From the NCBI GenBank assembly GCA_013397115.1, contig VWZW01002451.1:124001-188000 (forward strand): a stretch of DNA of 64,000 bases. The letters are read 5' to 3'. The stretch comes from Edolisoma coerulescens. Taxonomy: Eukaryota; Chordata; Aves; Passeriformes; Campephagidae. This document shows, piece by piece, positions 1-13,730 of the stretch (its first letter is position 1; each line of letters begins with the position of its first letter). A program made the translations under genes and the position numbers. Below the pieces are notes generated by a model, which saw only the letters and a program-made list of their open reading frames with translations, ran no database searches and had not been told where the DNA came from.

Positions 1-1822
1 CATGGGTGAGATTAGATGGACAGTCACTCCAGGACAAAAGCAGTGCCTGAAAAGCTTGTTCCTGGATTCCAAGCTGTGAATACCACCTGCCCTCAGCAAC
101 TGCAGCTTTGAGGAAAAGTGATGAGAGAATTACTGTTAGTTCTCACTCACCTAAGCAGGCTCCTCACCACCTAAAAGAGAACAATCACAAGCAGTAAGGG
201 AAATGTGCTCATGTTTTGGCCAACAGGGCACGAGATTAACAAGAGATGATAATTGGTGTGATTAAAACAAACCTGCACAACTCCTCCATTCTTTCTATGA
301 GCAATGACAACTGGATGGCTACTGGATTCCAATCTAAACCAAAGCATCAGGAAAATTGATATGAGACACAACACTTACTCCACTTTTGACACACAGTAGT
401 CAACAGTTACAGAAATCCTTTCCCCCCACCCCCTTCTTTTTCCAAAAATTGGAAATAGCGACTCACTAGTTCTGCATCCTACAAATCCTACCCCCTGCAA
501 GGAAGTTTAATCATTCACAGCCACTCCCATCACGCTGCAGTCAGTTGAAAAAGCTTTAGTTTTTAAAGGAAACTTGTGATTTTCAGAGTATTTTCTCCTC
601 ATACTGAAAGAAGCTGTTTAAATCTCTCTACTTTATTACAAGCTCCAGTACACCAAGCAGTCTGAAGACAGGGAAATGGATTAGATAAATAGAAATATTT
701 TTGTTATGACCTAATTTAAGGATCTTAAAAATAATACGATAACGTCAAAAACTGAAAGGCATCAAAAGGCTTAAAAATATTGCAGAGACATGAGAGTGCA
801 AGATATCTGCCAAGTATTGATAGAGTAACATTTAACTTGAATGAGAAACAGGAGGCATTCAGAGACACATGGTTACCATTCACATAAATTTATTACCAGG
901 GCATTTCTGTTGCTGTAATACTCTTTATACCAGGAGCCATATGCAGTGGCTCAGCCTTTTATGTGCAATGTCCGTTTATGTCATAGTGGTGAAAATTAAA
1001 GAAAGGTTTGAATTTGGAATTTGCTGGCCGCCAGTACAATGTAAAAGATCAAGGTAGTACAGCTTCTGCTCTTCGTAAAAGAAATCAACAGCCCTAGGAG
1101 AAAGCAATCTTGCAGCTTTTGCAAACTTCACAGTAAGCAATAGAGGAGATGGCTATGACACAAAATGATACTTGCCCCACAATACATTCAATTAACATCA
1201 GTCCAGTACATGTCAAACTACACCTTTAATAAAACTGCCTAATGTTTCTATCAAACTAATGAATGCACTGCTTCCTTGATTATCTTAAAAATTCATTTGT
1301 GCATTTGCACTAGCACTGAAACTTCATTAGCATTACTGCTTCTTCTAAGGATACCTTTAGTAAACCACTTTCTACCACACCATCAATGGTTTTCAAAGCA
1401 GACACACATTGCCATCTCTACTGCAATTCCCTCATTAATCAATTTTACAGTTTATATTATCTTCTATATTACATTCCTCCTTACAGAAGCACTTAAGACA
1501 TCACAGCAGCCTGCATAATAAAACTCCAAATTATAAATAGTAACAACTTCGCCTTATCAGGCAGTAAGTGACTAGGACCCAAATATGGTGAGGCAATTTG
1601 TAAGATTGGAGAAATAATGAGTTGTAAAAAAATTATTCCAAATCTTATCACAAACTGTTTTTCCAGTGGGTGTCTGCCTCCACCTGTACACCAAATTCAC
1701 ATCATTAAGAAATGATGGGAAGAACTCCTCAGCCACATGCTGTTCATTACCGAGTTCTTCGATTCTCATGTACGATGCTGGACCGCCTCAAATTGCTCCT
1801 TGATTTGTTGGGTTTATGGCTC

Positions 1823-1847
1823 CTCTTAAAGTAGTTTACTTTAAGAG
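1823..1847. repeat. Perfect 11-bp inverted repeat, 3-base loop
   Basis: CTCTTAAAGTA at 1823-1833 is reverse-complementary to TACTTTAAGAG at 1837-1847 around GTT. It is AT-rich and short, and may be chance or a small template-switch event. Confidence 0.8.
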
Positions 1848-2682
1848 AAGAGAAATACTATGCCTAAATCCAGAGGAAACACCACTGCCCCACTCTAACC
1901 TGCATTTGTTTTACCTCTTACTGCTCCTTTATGTTCCACTGCATGTGTCTGTATCTTACTGTCATGTCCTGTACTCCTGTCATCTCTCTGAGTTTATTTG
2001 CACAGCCCAATACTGCACTGTAAACCCCTGAACTTACACTTAGTTGGCTGCTGAGAGAAATGTGTTCCCTTTTTCTATGATACAACAACATGCCAGTGTG
2101 GTTCTTTACAGAAAAGCAGGGACAGAGGAGTTGCAACAAAGCAGAGCTGCACAGGATGCCTGGCACAGTGGACAGCGCCCAGCCCAACACCTCTGAGAAC
2201 TCCAACCTGACACAGAGACAAGAAAACCACATGTTATAATGGCTCGTTCCCATTTTTTTTTCTTTACCACAATGCAGCCAGAGACAAAAGCAGCAAGGCT
2301 ACAGCTGAGGTTAAATCTAGACAAAACTCTTCCCATAGGTAAAAGGAGATGAGCTTATTAAGAAATATTTTATCCTGTGAATTCATGAAACCTCAAAAGC
2401 AAAAGAGCATCATTGCTCCAAAGAAAATCAATGTGTCTTCCTGCAAAACACCTCCTCCCCTAGCTTCCCTGACAATTGCTTCATCAAGACTGTCCCTTTT
2501 CCAGCACCTTTCTACTATAAAGTTTTCTTTGGAGAATAATAGTGCATTTTACAGATGGAACAGCTTGTTTTGCTTCGTTTGCTAAAAAAACCCAAAACAA
2601 CCAAACCCAACAACAAATGCAAAAACCACTCCAAAGCAATAAAAAAGAAAGGTTTTTACTCAGAAGAAGCATTCCTGACATG

Positions 2683-2697
2683 AAAAAAAAAAAAAAA
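2683..2697. repeat. A15 homopolymer
   Basis: Fifteen A in a row, preceded by an A/C-rich stretch (2583-2650). I looked for a retrocopy upstream and saw none. Confidence 0.85.
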
Positions 2698-5600
2698 TAC
2701 CTCACGCACACAGCAGAAAGATTGTTGATTGTCTCACTCTGCTGGAATGCTTTACAAAATCCCTTATATCCCCATATGGAATAAAAAGTCACAGCAGTTC
2801 TTGACACTTCACCTATATTTTATACCTCAATTGAGAGGTCATGTAAGTTTTGCTCTCAGTTCTTCAGTGTGCTTAGGTCTCTCGACAGTATTTCTAAGGC
2901 AAATTTCAGCACATGAATTCCATTTAACCCAACGTGGATTGTCATAGTGGAGAGGAAAGAGGAAAGGAGAGAAATATGGTTAACATTTTCAGAATTTCTT
3001 GCATGAATGACACATTTAATTCAATGGGATTGATAGTAAGACCACTATGACCTAAATGCTGTCCACCCAATGAGCACACACCACTCTACCCCATCCCAGT
3101 AGTGACAGGCTACCAAAAAGGGCTGTACCATATTGAAACAGAATATTGGCCACAGACAAGGCCTCTCACAATGTGTGTAAAGTGTAAGGGGACACAGCAT
3201 TATCTAAGTCACTGGGTGTTACAGACATTACAGATGCACATAATGGTTTATATTACCTGTTTACTTGGGGGTTTTCACAGCCACAGTTCAATTCCTGCTC
3301 AAGGCCACAAAATAGGAAACAAACTTCAAGCCAGTTGGAGACTTTTAAGGGCCTATTCTCTCAATAAATACAATCATCTGAAATTGTTAAGTGAAATATT
3401 AAAAAGAAATGTTCTGTCCAGCTTTCCACATTTGTGGAGATGGCTGCTTTTTTCCCCATCATCATCTGAACAGCTGATAGGTGAGAACTTCAGGAAGCCT
3501 GCAATGTTGCCATGTAAGACATTATTACCTCAAACCTTTAACAGCAGCTTAAGCAGAATGTAGGCTGACTGCAGCACAGTAGAACTGCACAAGAGATTAA
3601 AGATGCATAGTTTGGGCAGGGCAATATAACAATTTCACACCACTTGTAACCAATCTCTTGCTGCTCCTGTTATGCAATTAATGCCATTCACACATTAACA
3701 AGGGAAAAAAAGCAAAATCCTCAAGGCTTCACTGCTTTTCCTAAATGTGAGTACTCTGTTGCTCTGTTATTATAAAGACATTTCTATTGGTATGGATGAC
3801 AGATGCAGGGTTTATAAATTACTAATTCCCAAAAGCTGCTTTAAAGCTTTCATTTCACAGATTTTTTAACTCAAGTTCCATATTAGAAGAGAGGATTAGT
3901 GTCACTGTTACAGAGATTACTGCACATTAGTATAAAGACTTACAGCATTTTGAGTCAGTGCCATTGAGGCAGAGCACTGTGATATATGGGAAACTGTTAC
4001 TGCACTTATAATAGCTCATAACATGTTCAGAAATGCAACAAATCTGAAAAAAACCCCTCAGCTCTAATTCATTATGTTCATATATTTAAAATAATGTATG
4101 CAGTGCTTTACAATTCTTTGCTCTTCCATAAACATGGTGTAATTTTGACATTTAAGCAAAAAGACTGCTCTGATTTATTTGCAGATTAAGTCGTATTTTT
4201 GCGCTAAATGCTCAGCTGCTCTGCCCAACAGACCAAATCATGACATTTGTTCATATATGGTTATTCTCAGTTAAAAGCTCTCTCCATCTGCCTGGAGGTT
4301 TATTAATAACTCATCACCATGGTACCACAGCATCTTAAGGAAAATAAAACACAGAGATAGTTGCTAGGCTCTCCAGCCTCTAGGGATAAAAGGGAATATT
4401 TCTTGAGGAGGACTGGGAGAAACTCTTTTGGTCCGTTTACTTATCATCCTTGAGGGTGAGGTTAAGCCAAGAGATGGCCCCCATACTGTGTTCTGAAAGC
4501 TGCAAGTATTGTGGCCATCACTCAAACATGTCACCCATGATCCAATTCTCTGCACTAAAAACACATTAAAAACAAACATCCAGAAATCCAAACTGTGATG
4601 GAAACCTAAGGAAAAAGGGATTGGGGTGAAGGAATGCATCAGTTTCTGCAGCACTCCCATTTAACCCTCAAAACGACTCTGCAGCCACATCACTGTTGCC
4701 CCCAATCATATTAACCACACTAACCTGTTTGCTAACATGTACTGAACCCCACACTGCTGTGCTGTAAACACATCTGACATCAGTGCGGAGAAACACAGAG
4801 CAGGTCAATGACACATCCTCTACCCAGAAGAGTTTCGGCTGTTTCTCACAAGTATTTTCAAATGTACGGAATGTGAGAAGTGCACCTGTAACACTCTACC
4901 CATCAATACTGAGAAAGGAGATGTCCCCATGGTTCTCTGAAAGGTTTAAGCTCCAGAAGAAACAGGCAGTCTGCACACTTGCAAACATTATCTGCTTCAA
5001 TAAATTAAGTCAGCTCCAAATATGCTAACATCTTCAGAACTCTAATACAGGGAAGCATCAAACTTAAATGCAGTAAAACACACATAGCAGACAGGGTTTG
5101 TTTGCAGCTCATATCCCTTTTCAAAAAGCATGTGCTGTCAAGGTGGCCACACTATTATTCCAGGAAAGAATGGGACTGCAAAGGAAAATCTGTAAGAACA
5201 ACATGTATGCTGCAGGGTACAAGAGTGTGCTTCCTACTTACAAATAACTACGGTATTGACTAAATGTATTCGAAGGCCAAAAAGCAGTGAAGTCAGAAGT
5301 CACACCTTTAGCTGGTATGCTATTCTGATGAAGTGTCTCATGAGCAGGAAAGCTTTACAGAATCATTACGTCTTCTGTCAGGGAGAAACATCCAGCCGTG
5401 CAAACTATCCAGCCTACCCTCTGAGAGAGGAACAGTGAGTGGTTACACCATTTCCTTCCCTCTTCCCTGTTCAGACCAGAAACTAAACAGGGTTGCAGAA
5501 AGCACCATAGGATGTGGCAGATTCATCTCCAGTGCCATCTCCTTAAAGTCACAGTACTCATTAGTTTCTTCACATGTAAAGTTAACACAGGAAAAAGACT

Positions 5601-8015
5601 GTGTGGCTCAAGGCACAGGGAAGACCAGAAGCACCAGAGCCTTTCCCACTGAAGGGCTGGTGTGACACAAAAAGCCACAAGCAGCAGACCTGCCACACTC
5701 CCCCAGAGACACTGCCATAGCTCAACATATTTCCTCTCAGAAGGGTTTTCATTCCTGCGTGCTATTTATTCAGTATTTTAGAAGAGGGGAAACTGCTTTT
5801 TATCACATCTTTTTCACACTCATATTACTGCATACTGAAGCAGAAGTCTGTCACCTGAATCAAGTATAAAAAGCTGTATTTTGATCTCGCAGGTGGCCTC
5901 ATGTTAAGTTTCAAGAGCAGTTAAGCACAGGAGGAGACTATTCCTCTTGTCCTTCAACTGCTTAGCTAATTACTGCAAACAGCAAGAAACCAGAAAATAT
6001 TTTTCTTTTTGCTAGATAGTTGTAGTTCTGAGAGGCAATGGTTTGGGCAATGTGAAGCTGTGTGCTACTTAAGGTCCTCCTTTAGGGTGAAAAAGAAGCC
6101 TAGCTCAAGGTAAAAATGTCCGGAAACAAACAAACAAATCACCCTGATCTAACCCTGCCTGTCAGGGTGCGTTTTCTCCATCTCTGAATTCAAAACATAT
6201 ATAACTAATTCTATTTTCTAGAACAGCAATTGTTGATTGATGAGTCATCTTTCCTGTAAATTTATTTTTTTAAGTGATTTTGGCATTGTTCCTCGAAATT
6301 CCTCTCTGGCTATGTAATGGAAATTTTGACCTCACACTCTGGGTTTCTTTAACATCACAGATGCAGAGATTATGAGTTTAGGAAGACCAAACAGTTGAAT
6401 AAAGGATGCAATGTAGAAATCTGTAGCTCGAAAAGAAAGCAAGCTGTACTAAATAAACTCTCAAGTAAATATTTAACTGTGTGGCCATTAGGTTACGTTC
6501 CTAATAATACAGCAACTCATTTATTATAATTAAGAATTCATGGGCTAGGGGGTTGCTTCGTTCTTTCCTCTCCCAAAACTGGTTACATGTTTAAAGTTGC
6601 AGGCAAGTGAAACTCACCCAAATATATCCCAGTTTAGTTTTTTCGTATTAATTAGCAACTCCCCATAATACAGTTTCTCAAGCATACTGCAATTAGTAGT
6701 CAGAAAACACAAAGCAGAAAAATGTAAGCCAGAAGACAGTAGAAAGAAAACAAAAGCACCAAAGAATACATTCATGAGACATAATTATTGCAGAGGGTAG
6801 CATAACACTTTTTAGATTGCAACCACCAAGAGTAAGGGCTTTTCTTCCCTATTCTCCCTCCATTTGGGGGCAATGGAGAAAGTACATGGTAGCTCAAATT
6901 TCTCAGCTATGCTGAGTTCAAAACACATGACAAAGAACTTGGAATTTTGAATTGCCTTAGTCCCACAAGAAGAATTAGATGGATCTTTATAGCAAGAATA
7001 AAAATGAACATATCTGAGAACTACTCTGATTTATCTAAAATATAATTTAATAAACAGAAGAGAATCTCCTCCTTCCACCCAGCCTGCCTTCAGCTGGCAG
7101 GAAGACTCCACAGCGCTCAGAAACAGACAGTGCTGTAAGCACCTGCTGGAGCCTGGAGTCAGCGTTATGGTCATCACGGTAAGCTAAATCTATGAAGTGG
7201 CACATCTATGGCTCATGAAGGCCAAGCCTATTGAAAATAAATTTACATGCCTATCTTCCAGTTGTTAAGTGGGATAGCCAAGTGACGTGGTAACATGGGC
7301 TTCAAATTGTGCATTCTTGGGAAAACTCTAAACAAGATGTCTCAGATGATGACACTATTATGGTCTCTGGTAATTCTTCACGGTCATGCCAGAGGGCATC
7401 CCACTCCATCCCACCCGTGTTCAGCTTGCACCACCAATCGGTTTTCATTCAAGCCAACCAAAAGCAACAGGATATTTGGGAATGAGCTCTGCTAGCTGCT
7501 CTAACCACAGTACAGCCCACAGCAGTCTCTTCACACGTTTCATTAGACACTGAACAACTTAAATGGCCAATTTAAGCCAGAAAGATCACAGGAACGTTGA
7601 AACTTTGAAGACAGTCAGTGCTCTTGCCCATCAACATGGCACTCTGAATGGAAAGTGTGCACCCAACAGTAAATTAGCTCTGACTAGGTAGGCCGGGACA
7701 TGTGACTGTGCTGCTGAAACTCCAGACAGCTTTGCAGCTGCTTTGCAACTCACAGGAACATCTGTTCTCAGTCTGTTGATTTGATGGAATGAGTTAATGG
7801 GACTTGTACAAGTGTGATGGCTGACTGATAAAGTTTCAATAAACACTTGTGATAAGATGCTACTGAAAAAAAAATCAACGTTTTTTAACATTCCCAGCTC
7901 TTATCATAACCTTAATGAGGTTGACTTCTCAAAAGAAGACAGTAAAATTATTTGGTTTTTACTTTTTCAGTCTCAGCAATCAACCTAACAGCTGGTAAAA
8001 AACATTGTTATGTGC

Positions 8016-8030
8016 AAAAAAAAAAAAAAA
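8016..8030. repeat. A15 homopolymer
   Basis: Fifteen A in a row. No SINE or processed-pseudogene body was recognised upstream. Confidence 0.85.
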
Positions 8031-9069
8031 TCAACCTTCAGATTTTCATGTAGAGAACATCTATGACAAAAACCAGCTCAAATTTTCTGAGAACAGGTAA
8101 CAGCCAAGTTGAAACTGTTTCTACATACATTAATGGCCCAGAGATGGCTGTAGATTTGTAAAACAATACCTGTGACCTAGGGCGAAATACAGAGTTTTAA
8201 TACAAGCTAATCCAGACTCCCTTACGTACAGTTATCAGCGGACACAGGAGAGAAATGGCCAAGAGCTTTCCTATTACAGTGATGCAATTTTAAGTAAAGC
8301 ATTTTCAAAATCTCCATATCATTCACTGCAGCTTCATAGGCAAGTTTTCACTGATACAAATATAAGCCTGTACTGGGGGAGATGGGTGTCCTTTGTAGTC
8401 AAAAACATACAAACATCCTAAGAACAGTTGGGCAGAACATGGGGAAAAAATATTTAGCATCTGTGTAGTTCCTTCAGCTGCTAGGGAAACATCCACCAGA
8501 TGTTCCTAGATGTTACCTCAGCTGCCTCCCAAACCACTATCCCATCTGCTCTCTTCCTTACTGAATACCAGTGGTAACTGAACTAATGTTTCACTTAACT
8601 CATCTTTGTAAAATATTCTCAACACCCTTGAGGAACCCCTTTTTAAGGAGTTACACTGCCCACAAAAAGCAATGTGAAAAACCCCTGTGATTACATGATT
8701 GAATTTCCTGAAATTCTCAAGTTATTTAATATATAGGGAATACCATCATCTATACGAAAGTATTATTGGAAGTGATGATATCTTCTCATAAACACAAGCA
8801 TTGAAACAGCAACAGAAATAATGGTCCACAGAAACTACCAGAACTAAAGAGGAAAAAGGGAAGAAACCCCATCATTATTAAATGCACCTTTTTATTAGGG
8901 ACACCAAAATTCTTCCCCAAGACCTTCCTTATATACCTAGAACTGAAACTATTTTCTGTGTTCAGCTACTGAAAAATCTCTTCTGCCTATCACGTTTGTT
9001 GTATGCAAGATTTGCTTACACTTAGCAGCAGTGGAAGTACTGCACTTGTATCCAGCGGGGAAGAAGGAA

Positions 9070-9139
9070 CACAAAAAAACCCCCAAACCACCAAAAAACC
9101 CCATGCACAAAAAAAACCCCAAACCACCAAACACAAAGA
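9070..9139. repeat. 36-bp tandem duplication in an A/C-rich tract
   Basis: Two near-identical units start at 9070 and 9106. Each reads CAC, an A-run, a C-run, then AAACCACCAAA. They differ mainly in A-run and C-run length (7 A and 5 C against 8 A and 4 C). Confidence 0.75.
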
Positions 9140-9509
9140 CCACACAGATCAGAACGATTTATCTTAACATTTTCTATCTGGAATTTTAAAAATTATCCAA
9201 AACTCAAGTTTACACATAAGCAATATATAGCATCTGTGTATGATCTAAAATAATCCAAAAGGAAATATCTTCATAAAGAATGTTAGTGTAGTCCAGTTTA
9301 TCTATTATTCTCAATGATCATCATTTTTAAAATGTGTAAGGAAGTAATGATTACTTATTCCAAACTCCCTCAAGTTATTCTCCAGACTTTGTATTTTCAG
9401 CCCAAAACATTTTTCTAGTTGTTTTCCAGGTATGCTGCACTATACTATGCAATGGAGAGAAAAATACAATAAGGACATCAGAAAAGCAAAAAATATACAA
9501 ATCCATGTT

Positions 9510-9590
9510 ACCACTATGCTCCAGCTGATACCCTGCATGACCCCGAACAAATCACTTAGCCACATTCCCACCAAAAATGGAGAGGGCTCC
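9510..9590 (+). mobile_element. Probable MIR/CORE-SINE relic
   Basis: The block CCAGCTGATACCCTGCATGA followed by CCCCGAACAAATCACTTAGC and AAAAATGG matches the order of the MIR core (AGCTGTGTGACC, GGCAAGTCACTTAACC, GTAAAATGG). Divergence is high and the ends are unclear. MIR-type relics are old, shared by many amniotes, and rare but known in birds. Confidence 0.5.
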
Positions 9591-11999
9591 AGACTCTGAA
9601 AAATTACTGTCGGACCAAAAAATGTTTACAGAGCAGCTTGCAATCATCAAACAGAGGGCTCTGCAAATGGAAAGTATTACAGCATATGGGATGTTCCAGC
9701 CATGCGTTTAAAAAAAACCCAGAGGAGCAGAAAAAGAACCTTCACAATCATGACTAGGCACATGTTCCAAACAGAAATGGAACTCCTGCTTCTCTGGTAT
9801 AGCTCTTTGATTTTTCATTACTTATACTTGATAAATACTATGGCTCTAAACAAGAAAAATAAATCAAAAGCTCATCCATACGGGATCATATAAAAGCTGT
9901 TGAAATACTTTGCAAACGACAGGCACGACAAGGTTCTCGGAAAGAGGCAGTATCTAGTACCAGATTTCATTCCTATTGCTAAAAGTTAAATTCCCAAGGT
10001 CTTTTCTGCAGGTTTCAGTCACTTTTATAAATTAAGGGATAAAAGGAAAATAAAAACAATGTGTGTCAGGTCAGGATGAAACAAAGCACATACTAACCCT
10101 TGATTTGACAGATGGAATGAGAAGCTCTTGTCTTTTATTTGCACATGAGAAATGAAGATAAGTCAATGTTTATTTGCAGATGAGAAATCAGGATATGCTT
10201 ATGTGCAGGAAGAGAGGGTATCACTATCTGAAAGGAACCCAGAAGGTTTTTTTTTTCTTCTCCACCTCGGTAAAATTTGGATGAAGGAACAATGAAACCA
10301 AGTGCCACTGTTTCCTAGTGAAATACTTGTTCAAGCAAACAAAGAAATACATTCATTGATTACAAAGGGGATGCATAAAACCAACTCCACCTTGTTTCCA
10401 AATGCATAGCATAAGCAAAGCAAAAGCCTACTATTTTCCCCATAATTATTTTTACTTACAAAAAATCAGCTATACCTTTCATTCAACATGTAAATCTAAA
10501 TAGATAACAGAAATAAGTATTTTCTCTCGATGTGTGAAATGAATGATTAACTTAAATAATTAAAGGCATCAGAGTGCCTAACACGCATTGGCTTCTCTGA
10601 GCATTCATCCATACTGCCACATCCGACAGTGGTTTCAAAGAAAATCTGGATTGAATAACATGATTCAGATGTGAAGAGACTGACGATAAACAGCATTTTA
10701 GTACTGCTCAGTCATAAACCAGCAAGCTTTAGTACTGCATGTCCACATTAGGAAAAATGAAACTGCTTCTTCCGAGAACAACATGCTGGGTCTTTGACCC
10801 ATGTGCCTGCAATGAAAACCAGGGGAAATTTGTTTTCCTGATTTTCCTTGTTCCTTACGGTCATACAGAATCAAGTGTAACTACTAAAAAAACCCCACAA
10901 CTTTGCTTTTAAAATCTTAGAAAAAATTTAAATTAATTACCCACTTCTGTAATTTTTAACAAAACCATTTTATGACATTGTTGTTTTAAAAGAACAATGC
11001 TCACACAAGAACTAAAAACTAAGCCATAAAAGGCTTTTCTCAAACATTACTAAGTGGACTGGATGGCCTATGGCAATGCAAAAGCCACTCAGTGCAAGCA
11101 TGTCCTGATGCCAGCATAAATGATCAGCCTACCCATGGCAAGGAGTCCACTACAGAGCTCTGGGAAGAAAACACAAAACACAGTGACCTCTTCCACATTT
11201 TATGAGGGCCTTCCTTATCTCCCTTCAAATTCCTACAAGAAAGGGTCTTTTGGCATTTTCCATAAGCACTAATTCTTCTATAAAATGGATGAAAGAACAA
11301 ACACTGTAACTAGACTCACCACATTTCTTGAGTCTTCTAGGCTATGGTGGACAGGTGAATTTATCCTGCTTTAAAAGAAACTTCACATGCAAGTATATAT
11401 CACAACACACCATCAGCAGGTGGTGATTACAAAACGTGTTTGAGGGAGGCTCGGGTGTGCTTAATCATACAGTTCACAAGAAAAGACAGATTACTATGGA
11501 TATGCTACCACAATGATGCACAACTTCCAAAATGCGAAGCTGAAAATAGATTTCAGAATAGAATTTGAGCAGATTTGTCTAAACCAGCAAGACGCGACAA
11601 AGAAAAAAGGCATGACTGTAGACTTGTCCTGTTCCTGTAATCTTTCTCTGGCTCTTACAGATAGAGATGACATACAGGACTATGTGGCCAGTGGTCCGAC
11701 AATACATCTGCTTCTCAATGCTTGGTAGAAGCTAGATATAAAGAAGTGATATCCTTTCTTAGCCAGCCTATCCATGCTATTGATGGTATGATCTTTTTAT
11801 TACTTAATTTTTTAATAGCAGTCCTTTTATTGTTAATGGATGTGGTTTATGCAAATCTTATCCACCACAGATACAGATTTATAAATTACTCTAAATTACA
11901 GTGCTGTAATTGGACAGTGTTGACATGAAACTCAAGTAGTGTAGGAATTTCCAGAGGCACAATGCCTAGAGCCAAAGTTTAATTTCAACTCTGAAGTAG

Positions 12000-12110
12000 A
12001 TTCCCTTTGCACCTTTAGGTTACTCATCTCCATTTCCTCCTCTCTAAACCTGCCTCCCAGGACGGTGCTGGAAGTTTCATTAATGGAAGTGAATCATCTT
12101 AGCACTGCCT
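12000..12110 (+). mobile_element. Possible MIR/CORE-SINE relic
   Basis: The run TTAGGTTACTCATCTCC, then ACCTGCCTCCCAGGACGGTG, then TTCATTAATGGAAGTGAATC and CTTAGCAC parallels the 3' half of MIR (TCAGTTTCCTCATCTG, ACCTGCCTCACAGGGTTGTT, AATGAGATAATG, AAAGCGCTTAGCAC). The order is right but several bases differ in each block, so this is a weaker call than the 9510 copy. Confidence 0.4.
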
Positions 12111-13710
12111 CCTGAAATCCAGATATAATCAATAATGAGCCAAAGTTTCACCTGGGCAAAAGCTGCATTTGAGGAAAAGCACACCTTCCACTATGCCTGT
12201 CAGAAGTGGTCTCACGCTATTTCTTATCTCTGCCAACAAGTGCAGCAGTCTGTCTTTAAGTGGGCAGCTTATCTTTCCTAGAGCCCACACTCTGACCTGT
12301 GGCATCACAGCTTCTCTGCTAACCAACTCAAGTTAGCGACACACAACACAGCAGTCAGGATAATCTGTGTGCACCTGCCTTTGCAGCCTGCAGAGCAGAG
12401 ACATCACTAGTTGTGAGCATGCATCCTCTGCCAGGAGTCACCTCTCCTCAGAGGGTGTGTCTCCCTCTTCCAACACACAGCCAAAGGGCAGGTCAACACT
12501 CCTCAAACGAGCCTAGCTGCTTGCATGATCATTCTCTAATCATTTCCACCCAAGACAGATTAGCACAGATGAGCTCCCTCAGCTTTTTCGGTTGTTCCGA
12601 GCCTGCTTGTTCTGACCAAAACAGGCCAGAGAACAATTGCAGCTGAGAAAGTGGGTATGAGAGGGCAGAATATTGCAAGAGATGTGGTAAATTCTTTTAT
12701 GTGACCAGCACACCATTAATCAATGCCCAAGGACTTGTTCAAATTAAGCAGCTGCCAGATGTGCTCCTCCCTGTGTCATTTACAAAACTCCACATTCATG
12801 AGACTACCTGTGTACCAGATTTGATCACCTCCGTCTCTCTGTTCAAGTACTTTTGTATGCTGTGATCTCAGTTGGTTTTGGCATCAGTATCAAGAAAATA
12901 ATTTCAGGCGCATGTTCTTGAAGAGACTGGCTTTTTACCTAACACTAAACAGCTTTATGTTGTAGAGCAAAAGGAAAGGGAAGCTACTGGAAGTATTGTA
13001 ACTGCAAAGTGTCATTAACTTTCCATCTGGTAACCTCCTGGGAATTCCAGAGGTATCACAGCAGGCATGTTCATGTCCCACCTCCTACTTCATGTTTCTC
13101 ATGACAGTCATCATCACCCTCTTAACTTTTTGGCCATAAGGATCACTTCAGCATAAATTGCAGGCTAAAGACCCTCACAGAGTATTTTCAGTCCTTAACT
13201 ACAGAGCTGTGAGACAGCTTGTGGATGAATGTCCAGTTTTAATGACAAGATGAAATGATGGAGAAGCTGTTATTACTCTCAGAGGCAAGCTGTTCCTCTA
13301 AGTTCCAAGACCAGTTTCTGTAAGTAAGTGTCAGGAGAAGAGCTGCCAAAAAAAAATAATTAAACCTACATCAGTCATTTAATACACAGAAAAGAATTAA
13401 ACTGCTGTGAGTCGTAAGCTCCTCCAGGTCTGACTGCTTCTGTTTCTGTACCAAGTATATTGCCAGATCCACTAAAGAAAGTGAGGATAAAACCAATGCA
13501 TGTGCATGCATGTGCCCAGACATGCACAGGGCATGACAGCCACCTCGCTCAGATCTTTGAGCAAGATCGATTTCAACTATGCTAATTACCATCCTGGAAA
13601 AGAGATTAGATACAGATTTGTAACTGATAATAAAAAAAACCCCAAACATATATTAACACAAGACAAAACATGAGCATATTACAAGGGAATTATCTGAAAC
13701 CTACCACTTA

Positions 13711-13730
13711 TTTAATTTAATTTAATTTAA
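13711..13730. repeat. TTTAA pentanucleotide tandem repeat
   Basis: Four exact TTTAA units, followed by TTCAT-type units (13732-13745), suggesting a decayed longer pentanucleotide array. Confidence 0.85.

Larger units (their letters stand above)
1..9068. other. Non-coding DNA, no gene recognised
   Basis: AT-rich sequence with stop codons throughout. It contains a perfect short inverted repeat at 1823-1847 and A-runs at 2683-2697 and 8016-8030. The longest frame (3102-3563, + strand, 153 codons) has no recognisable domain, no flanking gene structure and a mixed composition, so I do not call it. It probably lies in a FILIP1L upstream intron or the neighbouring intergenic DNA. Confidence 0.6.

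Noticed and set aside
3102..3563. 153-codon open frame on the + strand
   Set aside because: No recognisable domain, no splice context, no coding-like composition; chance frame in non-coding DNA.
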